DNA of 64,000 nucleotides from Mycetohabitans sp. B8 (lineage in GTDB: Bacteria > Pseudomonadota > Gammaproteobacteria > Burkholderiales > Burkholderiaceae), in contig NZ_JAHLKR010000020.1 in assembly GCF_021991875.1 (NCBI RefSeq), forward strand, positions 38,637-102,636, in the 5' to 3' direction. Of this stretch, positions 1 to 9,868 are shown piece after piece (position 1 is the first letter of the stretch; every line of letters begins with the position of its first letter). The position numbers and the translations under genes are program-made. A model generated the notes under the pieces. It was not told the origin of the DNA and did no database searches. It worked only from the letters and a program-made list of their open reading frames with translations.

Positions 1-1
1 G

Positions 2-187
2 CAACGCGCGCATCGACGCAATCCATGGCTCCCTGATGGCCCGCATACCGGCGCTGATACGCTGCCCAACCCCGACGAACGTAGCTGGCACCCCGTTTTT
101 GATCTTGCCGGTATTGGTCGCCGCACGATGCTCGACGAGGCATTGAACGACACTGCCAAGGACTTCCGGCTCTTGCAGCGCAGTTGA
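2..187 (+). CDS. 3' end of an unidentified gene (partial)
   Basis: One frame stays open from the window edge to a TGA at 185-187 and gives 61 residues ending in DFRLLQRS. I do not recognise the family. A second frame is open to 155 and has coding-like codons in its first half, so a frameshift near 50-60 cannot be excluded. By its place upstream of a carrier protein and an acyl-CoA-dehydrogenase-like gene it could be a partner enzyme of that pair, for example an amino-acid:carrier-protein ligase. That is position-based inference only, with no motif behind it. Confidence 0.35.
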   Translation, partial: QRAHRRNPWLPDGPHTGADTLPNPDERSWHPVFDLAGIGRRTMLDEALNDTAKDFRLLQRS

Positions 188-380
188 CGCACTGTGGCGC
201 TTGGCACGCGCCGTACGTGCGTGCCCGGTCCCCAGGCCGGCGGTGGCGCTGCAACTTTGTTCGCAAGCGTACTGAATGCAATGCCTCTCAACGGATTAAA
301 TCGGTTCGATGATGAATAAACCTTCAAGAGGCAGCCTCTGCCGCCGCGAGTAGCGGCGCCGGACCGTACCTGGGGACACC

Positions 381-632
381 ATGAATAGCAAGTTGCGAGA
401 AATTCTTGCCCAATGGGCCGACCTGGACGTGCCCATCGCGTCCCTGTCCGACGATGCCAGCCTGTATGATGCCGGCATGTCGTCGCTGGCCACCGTCAAG
501 ATCTTGATGGCGATCGAGAACGCCTTTAATGTCGAAATTCCGGATGAGTGGCTCACGCGCGAGTTGTTCACGAGCGTTGCTTGGTTGGGCCAGGCGATCA
601 AGCAACTCCAGTCCGACGAGGCAGCTGCATGA
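381..632 (+). CDS. acyl/aminoacyl carrier protein
   Basis: This is an 83-residue stand-alone carrier protein. The GMSSL motif at residues 33-37 supplies the serine for 4'-phosphopantetheine, and the helix pattern around it is that of ACP/PCP proteins. It would hold a thioester-bound acyl or aminoacyl group in the cytoplasm for a partner enzyme. The stop overlaps the start of the next gene (ATGA at 629-632), so it is translationally coupled to the acyl-CoA-dehydrogenase-like gene. The motif (AG[LM]SS rather than the fatty-acid ACP DSL) resembles the carriers used by stand-alone amino-acid:carrier-protein ligases. It is unlikely to be the housekeeping AcpP. Confidence 0.85.
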   Translation: MNSKLREILAQWADLDVPIASLSDDASLYDAGMSSLATVKILMAIENAFNVEIPDEWLTRELFTSVAWLGQAIKQLQSDEAAA

Positions 633-1879
633 TGGTGGCGCCCGGGCGGCAGAAAGCGGTCACGATCGTGCGGGGCCCCACACGGGCGATGCCGGCCCGG
701 GTCAGTGGCGTGGCCCGCCCGAGCTCACGGCGATGGTCCGGGCCGGTCTCGGCCGAACATGCCCACCTGCAGCCGCTGCTGTGCATTGCGTCCGAACATG
801 CCACCGACGTGGATCGCGACGCGCGCTTTCCCACCGAGGCGCTGGGCGCGCTACGCGAAGCAGGCTTGATGTTATCGCTGGTGCCGGCGCCGCTGGGCGG
901 AGCCGCAACATCGCTTAAGACCGTTGCAGGTATTTGCGAGGCGCTGGCGCGCGCTTGTGCATCTAGCGCGATGATGTTCGCGATGCACCAGGCGAGCGTC
1001 GCATGGCTCATTCTGCATCACGAAGCGCATGAGGCCAATCGCACATTGCTGCAGCGATTGTGCGCCGAACAAATGCTGTTCGGCATTGCCGGCATGGCCG
1101 ACCCCGCCCCGGTGGCGGGCACCGCTGGTGGGCCCGGGCCTGCATTGCTACGGCACCATGCGGCGCAACTCACGCTGGTGATCGACGGCACGACGATCCC
1201 GTATGGTGCTTACGCGGATGGCCTGTTGCTGCCGGCGGGCGAAGACGGATTCGTCGCCGCGCCCAAGGAGCAGTACAAGCTGGAGCGGCGCGAAAGCTGG
1301 GATGCGCTCGGCATGCGAGGGTTGTGCAGCGACAAATTCCGTGTGGTCGTCACGGGCGAGCCGGGCCAGATCCTGCATACGGCGCGGGATGACGCAGGCA
1401 GCCTTCATGCGATTGTTCAATTGCTGCACAGCGCCGTATGGGTCGGCATCGCCGCTAGCGCATTGGAACGAGCGCAGGCTTACTCAAGGGGGCAGGGCGA
1501 GGCCACGCACGCGTTGATGCCTGGCGCCGCGCGCCTTGCCGAGGCCAATGCGCTGTTGCAGAGGATGCGCGCGCATCTGGGCAGCGCGCTGGAGCAGGCC
1601 AGCAGCGGTTCGAGCGGTTTGCCGCCGCGGGGTCTTACCTTCGTTGACGAAATACAGGTGTTGAGGACCGGCGTATCGAGAAGCGCACGGGCGCTGGTCA
1701 ACCACACGATGATGGTCTGCGGGATGGACGGCTATCGCAACGATACCGATGTCAGTGTCGCGCGGCACCTGCGCGACTTGTACGCTGCACCGCTCGGGCT
1801 GAGGTCTGCCCGCAATGCAGCCATTTCTCCCACCTCTGCCTTCGACGCCACGCCGTCGAGCGATATCCTCCCCGATTAA
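629..1879 (+). CDS. acyl-CoA dehydrogenase family flavoprotein
   Basis: A 416-residue protein with the acyl-CoA dehydrogenase fold: an N-terminal helical part around residues 60-150, a central beta part around 160-270 and a C-terminal helical bundle. The family is FAD-dependent and oxidises C-C or, in some members, C-N bonds of thioester substrates. The start at 629 was chosen because it overlaps the carrier-protein stop as ATGA; an open frame continues upstream to 548 but lies inside the carrier gene. Coupling suggests that its substrate is bound to that carrier rather than to CoA. The first 50 residues are Arg-rich and unlike the family. Specific function unknown. Confidence 0.75.
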   Translation: MMVAPGRQKAVTIVRGPTRAMPARVSGVARPSSRRWSGPVSAEHAHLQPLLCIASEHATDVDRDARFPTEALGALREAGLMLSLVPAPLGGAATSLKTVAGICEALARACASSAMMFAMHQASVAWLILHHEAHEANRTLLQRLCAEQMLFGIAGMADPAPVAGTAGGPGPALLRHHAAQLTLVIDGTTIPYGAYADGLLLPAGEDGFVAAPKEQYKLERRESWDALGMRGLCSDKFRVVVTGEPGQILHTARDDAGSLHAIVQLLHSAVWVGIAASALERAQAYSRGQGEATHALMPGAARLAEANALLQRMRAHLGSALEQASSGSSGLPPRGLTFVDEIQVLRTGVSRSARALVNHTMMVCGMDGYRNDTDVSVARHLRDLYAAPLGLRSARNAAISPTSAFDATPSSDILPD

Positions 1880-2620
1880 TCCCCCGTGTGTTGCGCGGCA
1901 CGCCGACGCGCACAGGGTTCGTGCGTTTCAAACTGTAAATTCAGTGTCGATGGTGTTACATCGACGAAACGGATTCCAATCAAAAGGGTGGCGTCTTGGC
2001 CATGACCGGTAATTATTACGGGAATCCGGCGGTTGCGCTTTTGTATTTTTTTAAATTAATAAATTTTATTAAAAATCAAAAATTTGTGAGTGATATGTGG
2101 GGTGGCGAACATAGACCGACGCCGGCTGGGCAATTCAAATGTGAAACGGTTTTGTGCGTTTTATCGCACCGCGTTCCGAGCGTCGATTCGGTGCCTCGAC
2201 GGGGTGTGGGTGGACGCCAAACGCGTCTTAACCCGCGCGCAGAAAAGGAATAAGCGGTCAGACGCATGTTTTGAGCCGAGTCACACGGATGGCGCGATGC
2301 AACATCGGATGTGTCCCGCGATCCCTAATGTGTTCACCCATGCGACGCTTTTGGGCGGCGCGGCGGCGGCGCGGCGGCGCGCGCCACGCGCAGCCCTTTA
2401 TCAATCAAGGACTTCTGGCCTAGTGGCACATAACTCGCTGAATCAAGGTCATGTCCCCTCGAGAGGGCGACACGGCAACGTGACAAAAAACGTTCAACAG
2501 GTTGCGGATCCGAGGTCGAGGTAAAGATTGCAGAGGTTGCAATTGTCCTTGAATCGTGATCAGCGAAATTCGACGGACACCACGCTGCATTTGCGCAGCA
2601 TAGCCAACCGGAACACGAAT
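1880..2620. other. long intergenic region with an AT-rich patch
   Basis: About 740 bases without a convincing gene. Most is GC-rich, but 2035-2095 is very AT-rich, with runs of A and T and an ATTAATAAATTTTATTAAAA-like core, in sharp contrast to the surroundings. This is typical of a promoter or a silencer-bound segment upstream of the Crp/Fnr gene and the polysaccharide operon. Near 2355-2385 there is a GGCG/GCGG-rich tract. The open frames here have no recognisable product. Confidence 0.4.
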
Positions 2621-3430
2621 ATGCTCTACCCCAGAGATGATCTGCATGCAAACCACTTGCTCGGCGCCTTGACCCAGGAGGACTGGCGATCGCTCGAGCC
2701 GCACCTCGAGTTGGTTCGTGTCAAAAGCCCGCAACTGCTTTGCGACGCCGATGAACCGATCCGGCACATGTATTTCCCGACGACTGCGGTGATGTCGATG
2801 TTGTACCTGATGGAGGACGGCGCAACGGTCGAGGTCGCGGCGATCGGCAACGAGGGCGTAGTCGGGGTACCCGTGCTCACCGGCGGCGGCACGATGCCCA
2901 GCCGTGTCGAAGTGCGCAGCAGCGGTTTTGCATATCGTGTGCCTGCCAGCGTGTTCCGAAAGGAGTTCGAAAAGTCGATGGATATTCATCGGCTGATGCT
3001 GTTGTACATCCAGGCACTGATGACGCAAATCGCGCAAAGTGCGCTATGCAACAGACACCATTCGGTCAATGAGCAACTCTGTCGCTGGATCTTGCTTGCG
3101 CATGACCGTTTGGTCACGGACGAGTTGGCGGTGACCCAGCAGATGATTGCGAACATGCTGGGGGTACGTCGCGAAGGGGTGACCGAGGCGGCCGGCAAAC
3201 TGCAGGAAGCAGGCTTGATCAGGCAACGCCGCGGACATATCACTGTGCTTGACCGGCATGGCCTAGAGACGCGGGCATGTGAGTGCTACAGCATGATTCG
3301 CCGAGAATTTGATCGACTGTTGCCGCGTGCCCACGATGTCGTGGCGCTGGAGCGCTCGCGCACGATCGCGCCGGCCGACGCACGTGCACTGCGCACGCTC
3401 GGCTGCGTCCGTGTGATGCAACCCGCCTAA
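2621..3430 (+). CDS. Crp/Fnr family transcriptional regulator
   Basis: About 269 residues. An N-terminal cyclic-nucleotide-binding-type beta barrel (about residues 20-130) is followed by a C-terminal winged helix-turn-helix with the core VTQQMIANMLGVRREGVTEA. It lacks the FNR-type cysteine cluster, so the signal is not obviously oxygen. ATG 2621 was chosen over a TTG at 2528, whose extra N-terminus is not family-like. It lies 23 bases upstream of the sugar-phosphate transferase on the same strand, so it probably regulates, and may be co-transcribed with, the exopolysaccharide genes. Related regulators are common beside such loci in Burkholderia. Confidence 0.85.
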   Translation: MLYPRDDLHANHLLGALTQEDWRSLEPHLELVRVKSPQLLCDADEPIRHMYFPTTAVMSMLYLMEDGATVEVAAIGNEGVVGVPVLTGGGTMPSRVEVRSSGFAYRVPASVFRKEFEKSMDIHRLMLLYIQALMTQIAQSALCNRHHSVNEQLCRWILLAHDRLVTDELAVTQQMIANMLGVRREGVTEAAGKLQEAGLIRQRRGHITVLDRHGLETRACECYSMIRREFDRLLPRAHDVVALERSRTIAPADARALRTLGCVRVMQPA

Positions 3431-3453
3431 GCGTTCGCGCGGAGAAATTCACC

Positions 3454-4830
3454 ATGCTAGGAATCGTTGCAAGGCTCTTGGACGTCTTGCTCGTTGCGGC
3501 TGGCGCATGGCTGGCGCATGCGTTGCGCTACAACGGCTCATTCGACCTGACCGACGCGGAGCGCGCGCTGGTGGCGCTCTCGTGCACATTGACGCTACTG
3601 GTCTTCCCGCCACTGGGTATCTATCGCTCGTGGCGGGGGCAGACACTGTACCGATTGTTGTCACGCGTCACGCTTGCCTGGTTCGCGGTGGTGGTGCTCG
3701 GCTTGTGCTTCATCTTCACGCTGCATCAAAGCAACGACATCTCGCGCTTGTGGCTGGGCACGGCGGTGTTGACCTGCGGCGCGTTGCTGCTCGCGGGTAA
3801 GTTGTTTATCCAGGCGATATTGCGCAAGGTCCGGCAAGGTGGAAAGAACCAACGTTCGGTGATCATCGTCGGCACCGAGAGCTATAGCCGGGCCGTTCTT
3901 GATCAGATGCACGCGGCGTCGGAGGCCGGTTTTTGGCCAGTGTATGTGTTCGACGACAGCGGCACGGTGCCTGTGGCGTGCATTGGCGGCGTGCCGGTAC
4001 TGACGGACTTCACGCAACTGGCCCGCATCGTGCGTGCCGGCGGCATTGATGAGATGTGGCTTGCGTTGCCGTTATCGCATGAACGCGCGATCCAGCGCAT
4101 CGTGCGTGAGTTCCGTCACGATTTCGTCAACCTGAGGTTCTTGCCGGACGTGCGAAGCATGACGCTGTTCAGTCAATCGGTCACTGAGGTGTTGGGCATG
4201 CCGGCGATCAACTTAGCGGCCAGTCCGGTCTCTGACCCGCAACTGTGGCCCAAGTGGGTGTTCGACCGGTTGTTCGCCTTGGCGGTGCTGGTGCCTTTAT
4301 TGCCGCTGTTCATTGTGTTGGGCATCGCGGTAAAGCTCTCGTCTCCCGGCCCGGTGCTGTTCAAGCAAAAGCGCAAAGGCATCGATGGACAGGAGTTCGA
4401 GATTTTCAAATTCCGCACCATGCGCGTGCACCAGGAGCAGCATGGTGTGGTGCGCCAGGCTTCGCGTCATGACTCGCGCATCACCAAGGTCGGCGCGTTC
4501 CTACGCCGCATGTCGTTGGACGAGTTGCCGCAATTTCTGAACGTGCTGCTGGGCCACATGTCGGTGGTGGGTCCGCGACCGCATGCAATCGAACACGATG
4601 ACCTATACAAGGACTTGATCGACGGCTACATGTATCGCTACCGCATCCGCCCGGGGATCACCGGATGGGCTCAAATCAATGGTTACCGCGGTGAGACCCG
4701 CAAAGTAGAAAAGATGGAGACAAGAGTCAAGTTTGATTTGTTCTACATACAAAATTGGACATTTTGGTTCGACATCAAGATCATCTTGATCACGCTGGTG
4801 AAGGGTTTTGTCGGCCGTAACGCATTTTAA
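3454..4830 (+). CDS. undecaprenyl-phosphate glucose phosphotransferase (polysaccharide initiating enzyme)
   Basis: A 458-residue membrane enzyme of the WcaJ/WbaP polyisoprenyl-phosphate hexose-1-phosphate transferase family, which loads the first sugar phosphate onto undecaprenyl phosphate. The N-terminus has hydrophobic segments (to about residue 115), the middle is Rossmann-like (GTESYSRAVLDQM, about 132-145), and the C-terminal catalytic domain shows KQKRKG, FKFRTMR, the DELPQFLNVL block, SVVGPRP and RPGITGWAQING. GGAG lies just before ATG 3454. It opens the exopolysaccharide operon and corresponds in position to bceB-type genes of Burkholderia. The full-length catalytic domain suggests an active enzyme. 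Confidence 0.93.
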   Translation: MLGIVARLLDVLLVAAGAWLAHALRYNGSFDLTDAERALVALSCTLTLLVFPPLGIYRSWRGQTLYRLLSRVTLAWFAVVVLGLCFIFTLHQSNDISRLWLGTAVLTCGALLLAGKLFIQAILRKVRQGGKNQRSVIIVGTESYSRAVLDQMHAASEAGFWPVYVFDDSGTVPVACIGGVPVLTDFTQLARIVRAGGIDEMWLALPLSHERAIQRIVREFRHDFVNLRFLPDVRSMTLFSQSVTEVLGMPAINLAASPVSDPQLWPKWVFDRLFALAVLVPLLPLFIVLGIAVKLSSPGPVLFKQKRKGIDGQEFEIFKFRTMRVHQEQHGVVRQASRHDSRITKVGAFLRRMSLDELPQFLNVLLGHMSVVGPRPHAIEHDDLYKDLIDGYMYRYRIRPGITGWAQINGYRGETRKVEKMETRVKFDLFYIQNWTFWFDIKIILITLVKGFVGRNAF

Positions 4831-4980
4831 ACCGTACCGTTCGATGAGCCGCACGTCGGTCCGTTCCGGTGACCCGGCGCATTGCTGCTAGATGAAGTGG
4901 AAAGAAAATTTGCGCCAAGGCCATGCGCCACGCGTGTCACGCGTTGGCTCTGGCCAGCCGCGTAATAAGGAGAAACGAAG

Positions 4981-6261
4981 ATGTTGAAGCACTCCATGTG
5001 GATGGCCGTCGCGATGACGGTGGCATTGTCCAGCTGCGTGTTGGCCCCGGGACCGGCATTGGATTCGAACCGCATGCACGACGATCTAAGCAAACCGACT
5101 GATACGACGACCTACGACGTGAACCTGATCACCCCGGAACTCGTCTTCAAGCTCAAGGAGTCGGATGCGGCCGATGCGCGCGCGCGCGAGGCGAGCCTGC
5201 ACGCGATGCCGGCCGATGAGGTGAGCGACTACCGGGTCGGGGTGAACGACGTGCTGGGCATCACCGTATGGGGGCATCCGGAGTTGACGCAAGGCGGCAA
5301 TGCGGCGACGACTCCGCTGCCGGACACGGGCACACTGCAGGGCATGGGCAGCTTGGGCGCCGGCCAGCAGCAGCCGCAAAGCGCATTCAGCACCAATGGT
5401 CCGGGCGAGCTTGACGCGCAGGGTCAGCGGGTCGCCGCCGATGGCACGATCTTCTTTCCGTCGCTGGGCCGCGTGCGAGTCCTGGGACAGAGCACGGTGC
5501 AGATCTCGCGACTGTTGCATGACCGGTTGAAGGGCCGTCTGAAAGACCCGCAGATTGACGTGCGCGTGATCCAGTATCGCAGCCAGCAGGTACAGGTGAC
5601 GGGGGGTGTGAAAAATCCGGGGCAGTTGTCGTTGACCGGCTCGGCGATGCGGGTAATCGATGCGATTAACCGTGCCGGCGGCGGTAATCCAGACGCGGAT
5701 TTGCAGCGGGTGTTGGTGTCCCGTGGCGGCAAGGTGATCACGATCGATGCGACGCGGATACTGAACCGCGGCGATATGCGGCAGAACATCGTGTTGCAGA
5801 ACGGCGACATCGTGAACGTGCCGGACAGGACGCAGAACCGCGTGTTCGTGATGGGCGAGGTGCCCAAGCCGCAGACGGTGTTTATGAACCAAGGCCAGTT
5901 GACGTTGGCTGACGCGCTGACCGCGGCCGGCAGTATTGATCCGGCCGGGGCGAACCCACGCCAGATCATCGTGATCCGCCATCCCAATCCGCCGCTCACG
6001 CAGATTTCCAACGGACAGGATGGCCTGGAGGAGGGCTTCAAGAAGGCCAGCTATGCGCCGGCCGACAACAAGCCGGAAATCTTCCGACTGGACATGACAC
6101 AGGTCGATGCCATGATGCTGGCCACTGAGTTTGACATGAAGCCGCTGGACGTGGTCTACGTCGGCACCGCACCGGCTGCCCGCTTCAACCGCCTGCTTGC
6201 GCAAATCCTGCCTTCGGCCGAATCGTTCTACCTGGTCTGGTCGGTGGCGCACAACCGTTAA
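4981..6261 (+). CDS. outer-membrane polysaccharide export lipoprotein (Wza-type)
   Basis: 426 residues with a lipoprotein signal peptide and lipobox LSSC (Cys19), so it should be lipid-anchored in the outer membrane. A poly_export domain begins near residue 80 (YRVGVNDVLGITVWGHPEL) and is followed by two SLBB-type repeats (about 200-270 and 285-360). The family forms the octameric export channel for exopolysaccharide. AAGGAG lies 8 bases before ATG 4981. A glycine/glutamine-rich insert (about residues 105-145) interrupts the export domain. It works with the downstream autokinase. Confidence 0.92.
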   Translation: MLKHSMWMAVAMTVALSSCVLAPGPALDSNRMHDDLSKPTDTTTYDVNLITPELVFKLKESDAADARAREASLHAMPADEVSDYRVGVNDVLGITVWGHPELTQGGNAATTPLPDTGTLQGMGSLGAGQQQPQSAFSTNGPGELDAQGQRVAADGTIFFPSLGRVRVLGQSTVQISRLLHDRLKGRLKDPQIDVRVIQYRSQQVQVTGGVKNPGQLSLTGSAMRVIDAINRAGGGNPDADLQRVLVSRGGKVITIDATRILNRGDMRQNIVLQNGDIVNVPDRTQNRVFVMGEVPKPQTVFMNQGQLTLADALTAAGSIDPAGANPRQIIVIRHPNPPLTQISNGQDGLEEGFKKASYAPADNKPEIFRLDMTQVDAMMLATEFDMKPLDVVYVGTAPAARFNRLLAQILPSAESFYLVWSVAHNR

Positions 6262-6330
6262 CCATTGATCGGCGCAGATACCTGAGCATGATTCGAATTG
6301 ATGGCAACGAGCGATAACTGAGGATTTCAC

Positions 6331-8667
6331 ATGGAAGCGCGACACATCGACATGGGCTATTTGCCGCCGTCGGGCGCAAGCGAGGGGCTCGTACCGCGAG
6401 ACTTGGTTCGCGTGATCACTGACAACCTATGGGCCGTGGTCGGCATTGCGGCGGTGATCACGGTGCTGGCGAGCGCGTACGCATTCTTCGCCACGCCGCT
6501 GTATTCGGCAGACACCCTGGTGCAGGTCGAGGCGCCCAAGCAAAACGAGTTGGCAGACCTGGTCACCAAGCAGTCAAGCCAGAACAATAGCTCGCCGAAC
6601 GGACCGCCGACGGAGACCGAGATGGCAATCGTCACCAGTCGCGCAGTCCTCGCGCCGGTGATTGCTCAGTACAAGCTGGACGTGCTCGTGACGCCGCATC
6701 GGTTTCCGGTGCTGGGCAAGATCGCCGAGGCGCTGGCCACGCGCGGCGAGCCGTCGCGGGCGTGGTTGGGCCTGTCTAAGTACGCATGGGGCGGCGAGTT
6801 GGTGGACATCGCCCAACTGAACGTGCCGCGCGAGTTGCAGGACAAGAAGCTTGAGCTCAAGGTGCTCGGCGCTCGGCGTTATCAGTTGCTGGACGAGCAG
6901 GGCAATCTACTGGTGAAGGGTATCGAGGGACAACTGGCGCAAGCCGGCCCGGTATCGATGCTGGTCGAGCGGCTGGCGGCGCGCGATGGCGAGACGTTGA
7001 CAGTCGAGCGCCTGAATGAGATGACGGCGGTACGGCGCTTCATCAATCAGCTCAAGGTCGTGCAGGTCGGCAAGGAAACCGGCATTGTGCAGATCAGCTA
7101 CGAGAACAGTGATCCGGCGTTGGCCACAGCGGTGGCCAATGCGGTGACGCAGAACTACATCGGCTCGCGTGTCACGCAGACGCAGGAAGAGGTGAGCAAG
7201 ATGCTCGCGTTCATCAACAACGAGTTGCCGCGACTGCGCGACGACCTGAAGCAGGCCGAGGCGCAGTTGCAGTCGCATCGGGTCGCGTCTGGCTCGATGC
7301 AGGCGACGACCGAGAGCCAGAGCTATCTGCAAGGCAGCATCGAATTCGACCGACAAATCGCCGCGCTGAACCTGCAGCGTACTCAACTGCTGGATCGGTT
7401 CACGCCGCAAAGTCCTGAAGTCAAGACGGTCGATGTGCAGCTGGCGCAGTTGCGTGCAGCCAAGGGCAAGTTCGAGTCGCGTTTCGATTCGATGCCGAGC
7501 GCCGATCGGCAATCTGCCGATCTGGCGCGCGATGCGAAGGTGGCCGAGGAAATCTACGTGGCAATGGTCAATAAGGCGCACGAGCTGTCCGTATCGCGCG
7601 CCGGCACGGTAGGCAACGTGCATGTGATCGACACCGCGGTACAGTCTTCCACGCCAGTCAAGCCGCGACGCGCGTTGATCATTTCGGCCGCAATCGTGCT
7701 CGGCCTCATGCTTGGCGTGCTGTATGTGATATCGCGCCGCTATCTGTCGCAATCGGTCAGTGAGCCCGAGCAAATCGAAGGCAAGCTGCGCCTACCGGTG
7801 TTCGGTGCGGTATTGTTCAGCGACGAGCAGGTGCGGCTGGCGCGCACGCCGCCGCTGCCCGTGCTGCCCGGGGCACGCGAGCCGTCGCTGCACGACGACG
7901 CGCGCGGCGCGACGGCGCTGGTGGCGTCGCCCGATGCGGTGGCGGGCGGGTATCAGCCGCGTGCGCACGCCGGCGGGCTGCTGGCGGCCACGCGCCCACG
8001 CGATGTCGCGACCGAAGCGCTGCGCGGCATCCGCACGATGCTCAACTCGAAACTGCTCAGGGCCACGAACCGGATTGTGATGGTGACCGGCGCGACGCCC
8101 GGCACCGGCAAGAGCTTTATCTCCGCCAATCTCGCTTTGCTGTACGCGCAAGCGGGCAAGCGCGTCTTGCTGGTCGATGCGGATCTGCGCCGCGGCCGGC
8201 TGGGTATGGATTTCGGACTGCCCGCGAATACGGTGGGGTTGGCCGAGTTGCTCGGCGACGGATTGGCACCGGAACAGGCGATCCATCCGAGCAGTGTGGC
8301 CAACCTGTCGTTGCTGCCGGCCGGCGCACGTCCCGGCAACCCGTCAGAGCTGTTGGCGATGGCGCGCATGGCGGAGCAACTCACGCAGTTCAATGAACGG
8401 TATGACTGGGTGTTGGTCGACACGCCGCCGGTGCTGGCGGTTGCCGATGCGTCAATTGTCGCCGGCTACGCGGGCGCGACGGTGCTCGTGATGCGGGAGA
8501 ATGCGCAGACTGAACTGGAAGTGCAGGAAACGCTCAAGCGCCTGGGCCGGGCCGGTGCCCAGGTGGCCGGCGCGATCTTCAACGGGATGTCAGCGCGCCG
8601 CAGCGACCGCCGCAGCTACGAGTACATCTACGCTTATACGCGGGAAGGCGATGCGTCGGCAGCCTGA
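6331..8667 (+). CDS. polysaccharide co-polymerase / BY-kinase (Wzc-type tyrosine autokinase)
   Basis: A 778-residue inner-membrane protein. A first transmembrane segment lies at about 40-60, followed by a Wzz domain and a long periplasmic coiled-coil part (about 270-400), a second membrane segment (about 448-470), and a cytoplasmic kinase domain. The kinase domain has Walker A GATPGTGKS (about 583-591), Walker A' VLLVDADLRRG and Walker B VLVDTPP. The C-terminus carries the tyrosine cluster YEYIYAY, the expected autophosphorylation tail. This family controls chain length and couples polymerisation to export. It overlaps the downstream glycosyltransferase by 17 bases. Confidence 0.93.
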   Translation: MEARHIDMGYLPPSGASEGLVPRDLVRVITDNLWAVVGIAAVITVLASAYAFFATPLYSADTLVQVEAPKQNELADLVTKQSSQNNSSPNGPPTETEMAIVTSRAVLAPVIAQYKLDVLVTPHRFPVLGKIAEALATRGEPSRAWLGLSKYAWGGELVDIAQLNVPRELQDKKLELKVLGARRYQLLDEQGNLLVKGIEGQLAQAGPVSMLVERLAARDGETLTVERLNEMTAVRRFINQLKVVQVGKETGIVQISYENSDPALATAVANAVTQNYIGSRVTQTQEEVSKMLAFINNELPRLRDDLKQAEAQLQSHRVASGSMQATTESQSYLQGSIEFDRQIAALNLQRTQLLDRFTPQSPEVKTVDVQLAQLRAAKGKFESRFDSMPSADRQSADLARDAKVAEEIYVAMVNKAHELSVSRAGTVGNVHVIDTAVQSSTPVKPRRALIISAAIVLGLMLGVLYVISRRYLSQSVSEPEQIEGKLRLPVFGAVLFSDEQVRLARTPPLPVLPGAREPSLHDDARGATALVASPDAVAGGYQPRAHAGGLLAATRPRDVATEALRGIRTMLNSKLLRATNRIVMVTGATPGTGKSFISANLALLYAQAGKRVLLVDADLRRGRLGMDFGLPANTVGLAELLGDGLAPEQAIHPSSVANLSLLPAGARPGNPSELLAMARMAEQLTQFNERYDWVLVDTPPVLAVADASIVAGYAGATVLVMRENAQTELEVQETLKRLGRAGAQVAGAIFNGMSARRSDRRSYEYIYAYTREGDASAA

Positions 8668-9868
8668 GCATGAGTGTTCGCATGGCGGCGCCGCGCCGCT
8701 CACGGCCGTCTCGCCGCCGCGCGTGCAGGCCGCCGCTGGCGGCGACACGCTGGCGGGTGGACGCTGCCACGCGGCGCCGTTACCGGCGCCCATCGCGATC
8801 AATGGCAAGTTCACGTCGCAACGGCTCACTGGCGTACAGCGCGTGGCGCGCGAACTGACCGCGGCGTTATCGCAGCAGTGCGGCCCATCCGCTGCGTCGC
8901 CGTTGCTGCTGGTGCCCCGAGATCACATCGACAGCGAACTGCCGGCTGCCACACCGCGGCACGTGGTGCCGCATCTGCGCGGCATCCTCTGGGAGCAGTT
9001 CGCGCTGCCGTTCGCTGCTGGCCCCCGCACGCTGCTCAGCCTGTGCAACATCGGTCCGCTGTTCAAGCGCCGCCAGGTCCTGATGATCCACGACGCCGCC
9101 GTATTGGACTTGCCGCAAGGCTACTCGACCCCGTTCCGCCTGTGGTATCGCTTCGCGTTCACGCTGCTTAAGCGTAATGTGCGGCATATCCTCACGGTCT
9201 CGTCGTTCTCGAAGGGGCGCATCGCTGTGCAGCTTGGCGTGCCGCCTGAGCGCATTTCTGTGATTTCGCCCGGTGTCGACCATTTCGACCGGCTCGAGAG
9301 CGACTATGCCGTGCTGCAGCGGTTGAACCTGTCGTTTGACCGTTTCGTGCTGATCGTCGGCTCGCTAGCGCCGGGCAAAAATCTCGCGCGCATGCTGGAA
9401 GCGATCGCCTTACTCGAGCGCGAGCATCCGGAGCTCACATTTGTGATCGCCGGCGGGCAGAACGTGAAGGTGTTCGGCGCATCGTTGCCGCGCGCCGCCA
9501 GCGCCGCCAAGCACATCGTCTGGGCCGGTTACGTCAGCGATGGCGAGCTCAAGGCGTTGTACGAGAATGCGGCATGCTTCGTGTTTCCGTCGTTGTACGA
9601 AGGGTTTGGCCTACCGCCGCTGGAGGCGATGTACTGTGGCTGTCCGGTGATTGCTTCGCGCGAGGCGTCACTGCCCGAAGTGTGTGGTGACGCGGCGCTT
9701 TACTGCGACGCACATGATGCGGCTGACATTGCAGCGAAGATTGTCGAGTTGATGAGCGACGTCGAGCAGCGCCGCGTGATGCGCGAGAAGGGCCGCGCTC
9801 ATGCGCAGCAGTATCGTTGGGATACGTCTGCGAGCCGCTTGCTGCGAGTGCTGCGCCAGTTCGGATGA
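8651..9868 (+). CDS. glycosyltransferase family 4 (group 1)
   Basis: 405 residues, GT-B fold. The N-terminal loop is [19 protein letters not shown], and the C-terminal donor-site block contains [19 protein letters not shown] with the family EX7E pattern. It would add a sugar from an activated nucleotide donor to the undecaprenyl-linked precursor on the cytoplasmic face. ATG 8651 is preceded by GGGAAGG and lies inside the kinase gene; an upstream ATG at 8501 would only add residues read from the kinase frame. It is the last intact gene of the operon: repeat-unit polymerase, flippase and further transferases do not follow. Confidence 0.9.
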   Translation: MRRQPEHECSHGGAAPLTAVSPPRVQAAAGGDTLAGGRCHAAPLPAPIAINGKFTSQRLTGVQRVARELTAALSQQCGPSAASPLLLVPRDHIDSELPAATPRHVVPHLRGILWEQFALPFAAGPRTLLSLCNIGPLFKRRQVLMIHDAAVLDLPQGYSTPFRLWYRFAFTLLKRNVRHILTVSSFSKGRIAVQLGVPPERISVISPGVDHFDRLESDYAVLQRLNLSFDRFVLIVGSLAPGKNLARMLEAIALLEREHPELTFVIAGGQNVKVFGASLPRAASAAKHIVWAGYVSDGELKALYENAACFVFPSLYEGFGLPPLEAMYCGCPVIASREASLPEVCGDAALYCDAHDAADIAAKIVELMSDVEQRRVMREKGRAHAQQYRWDTSASRLLRVLRQFG

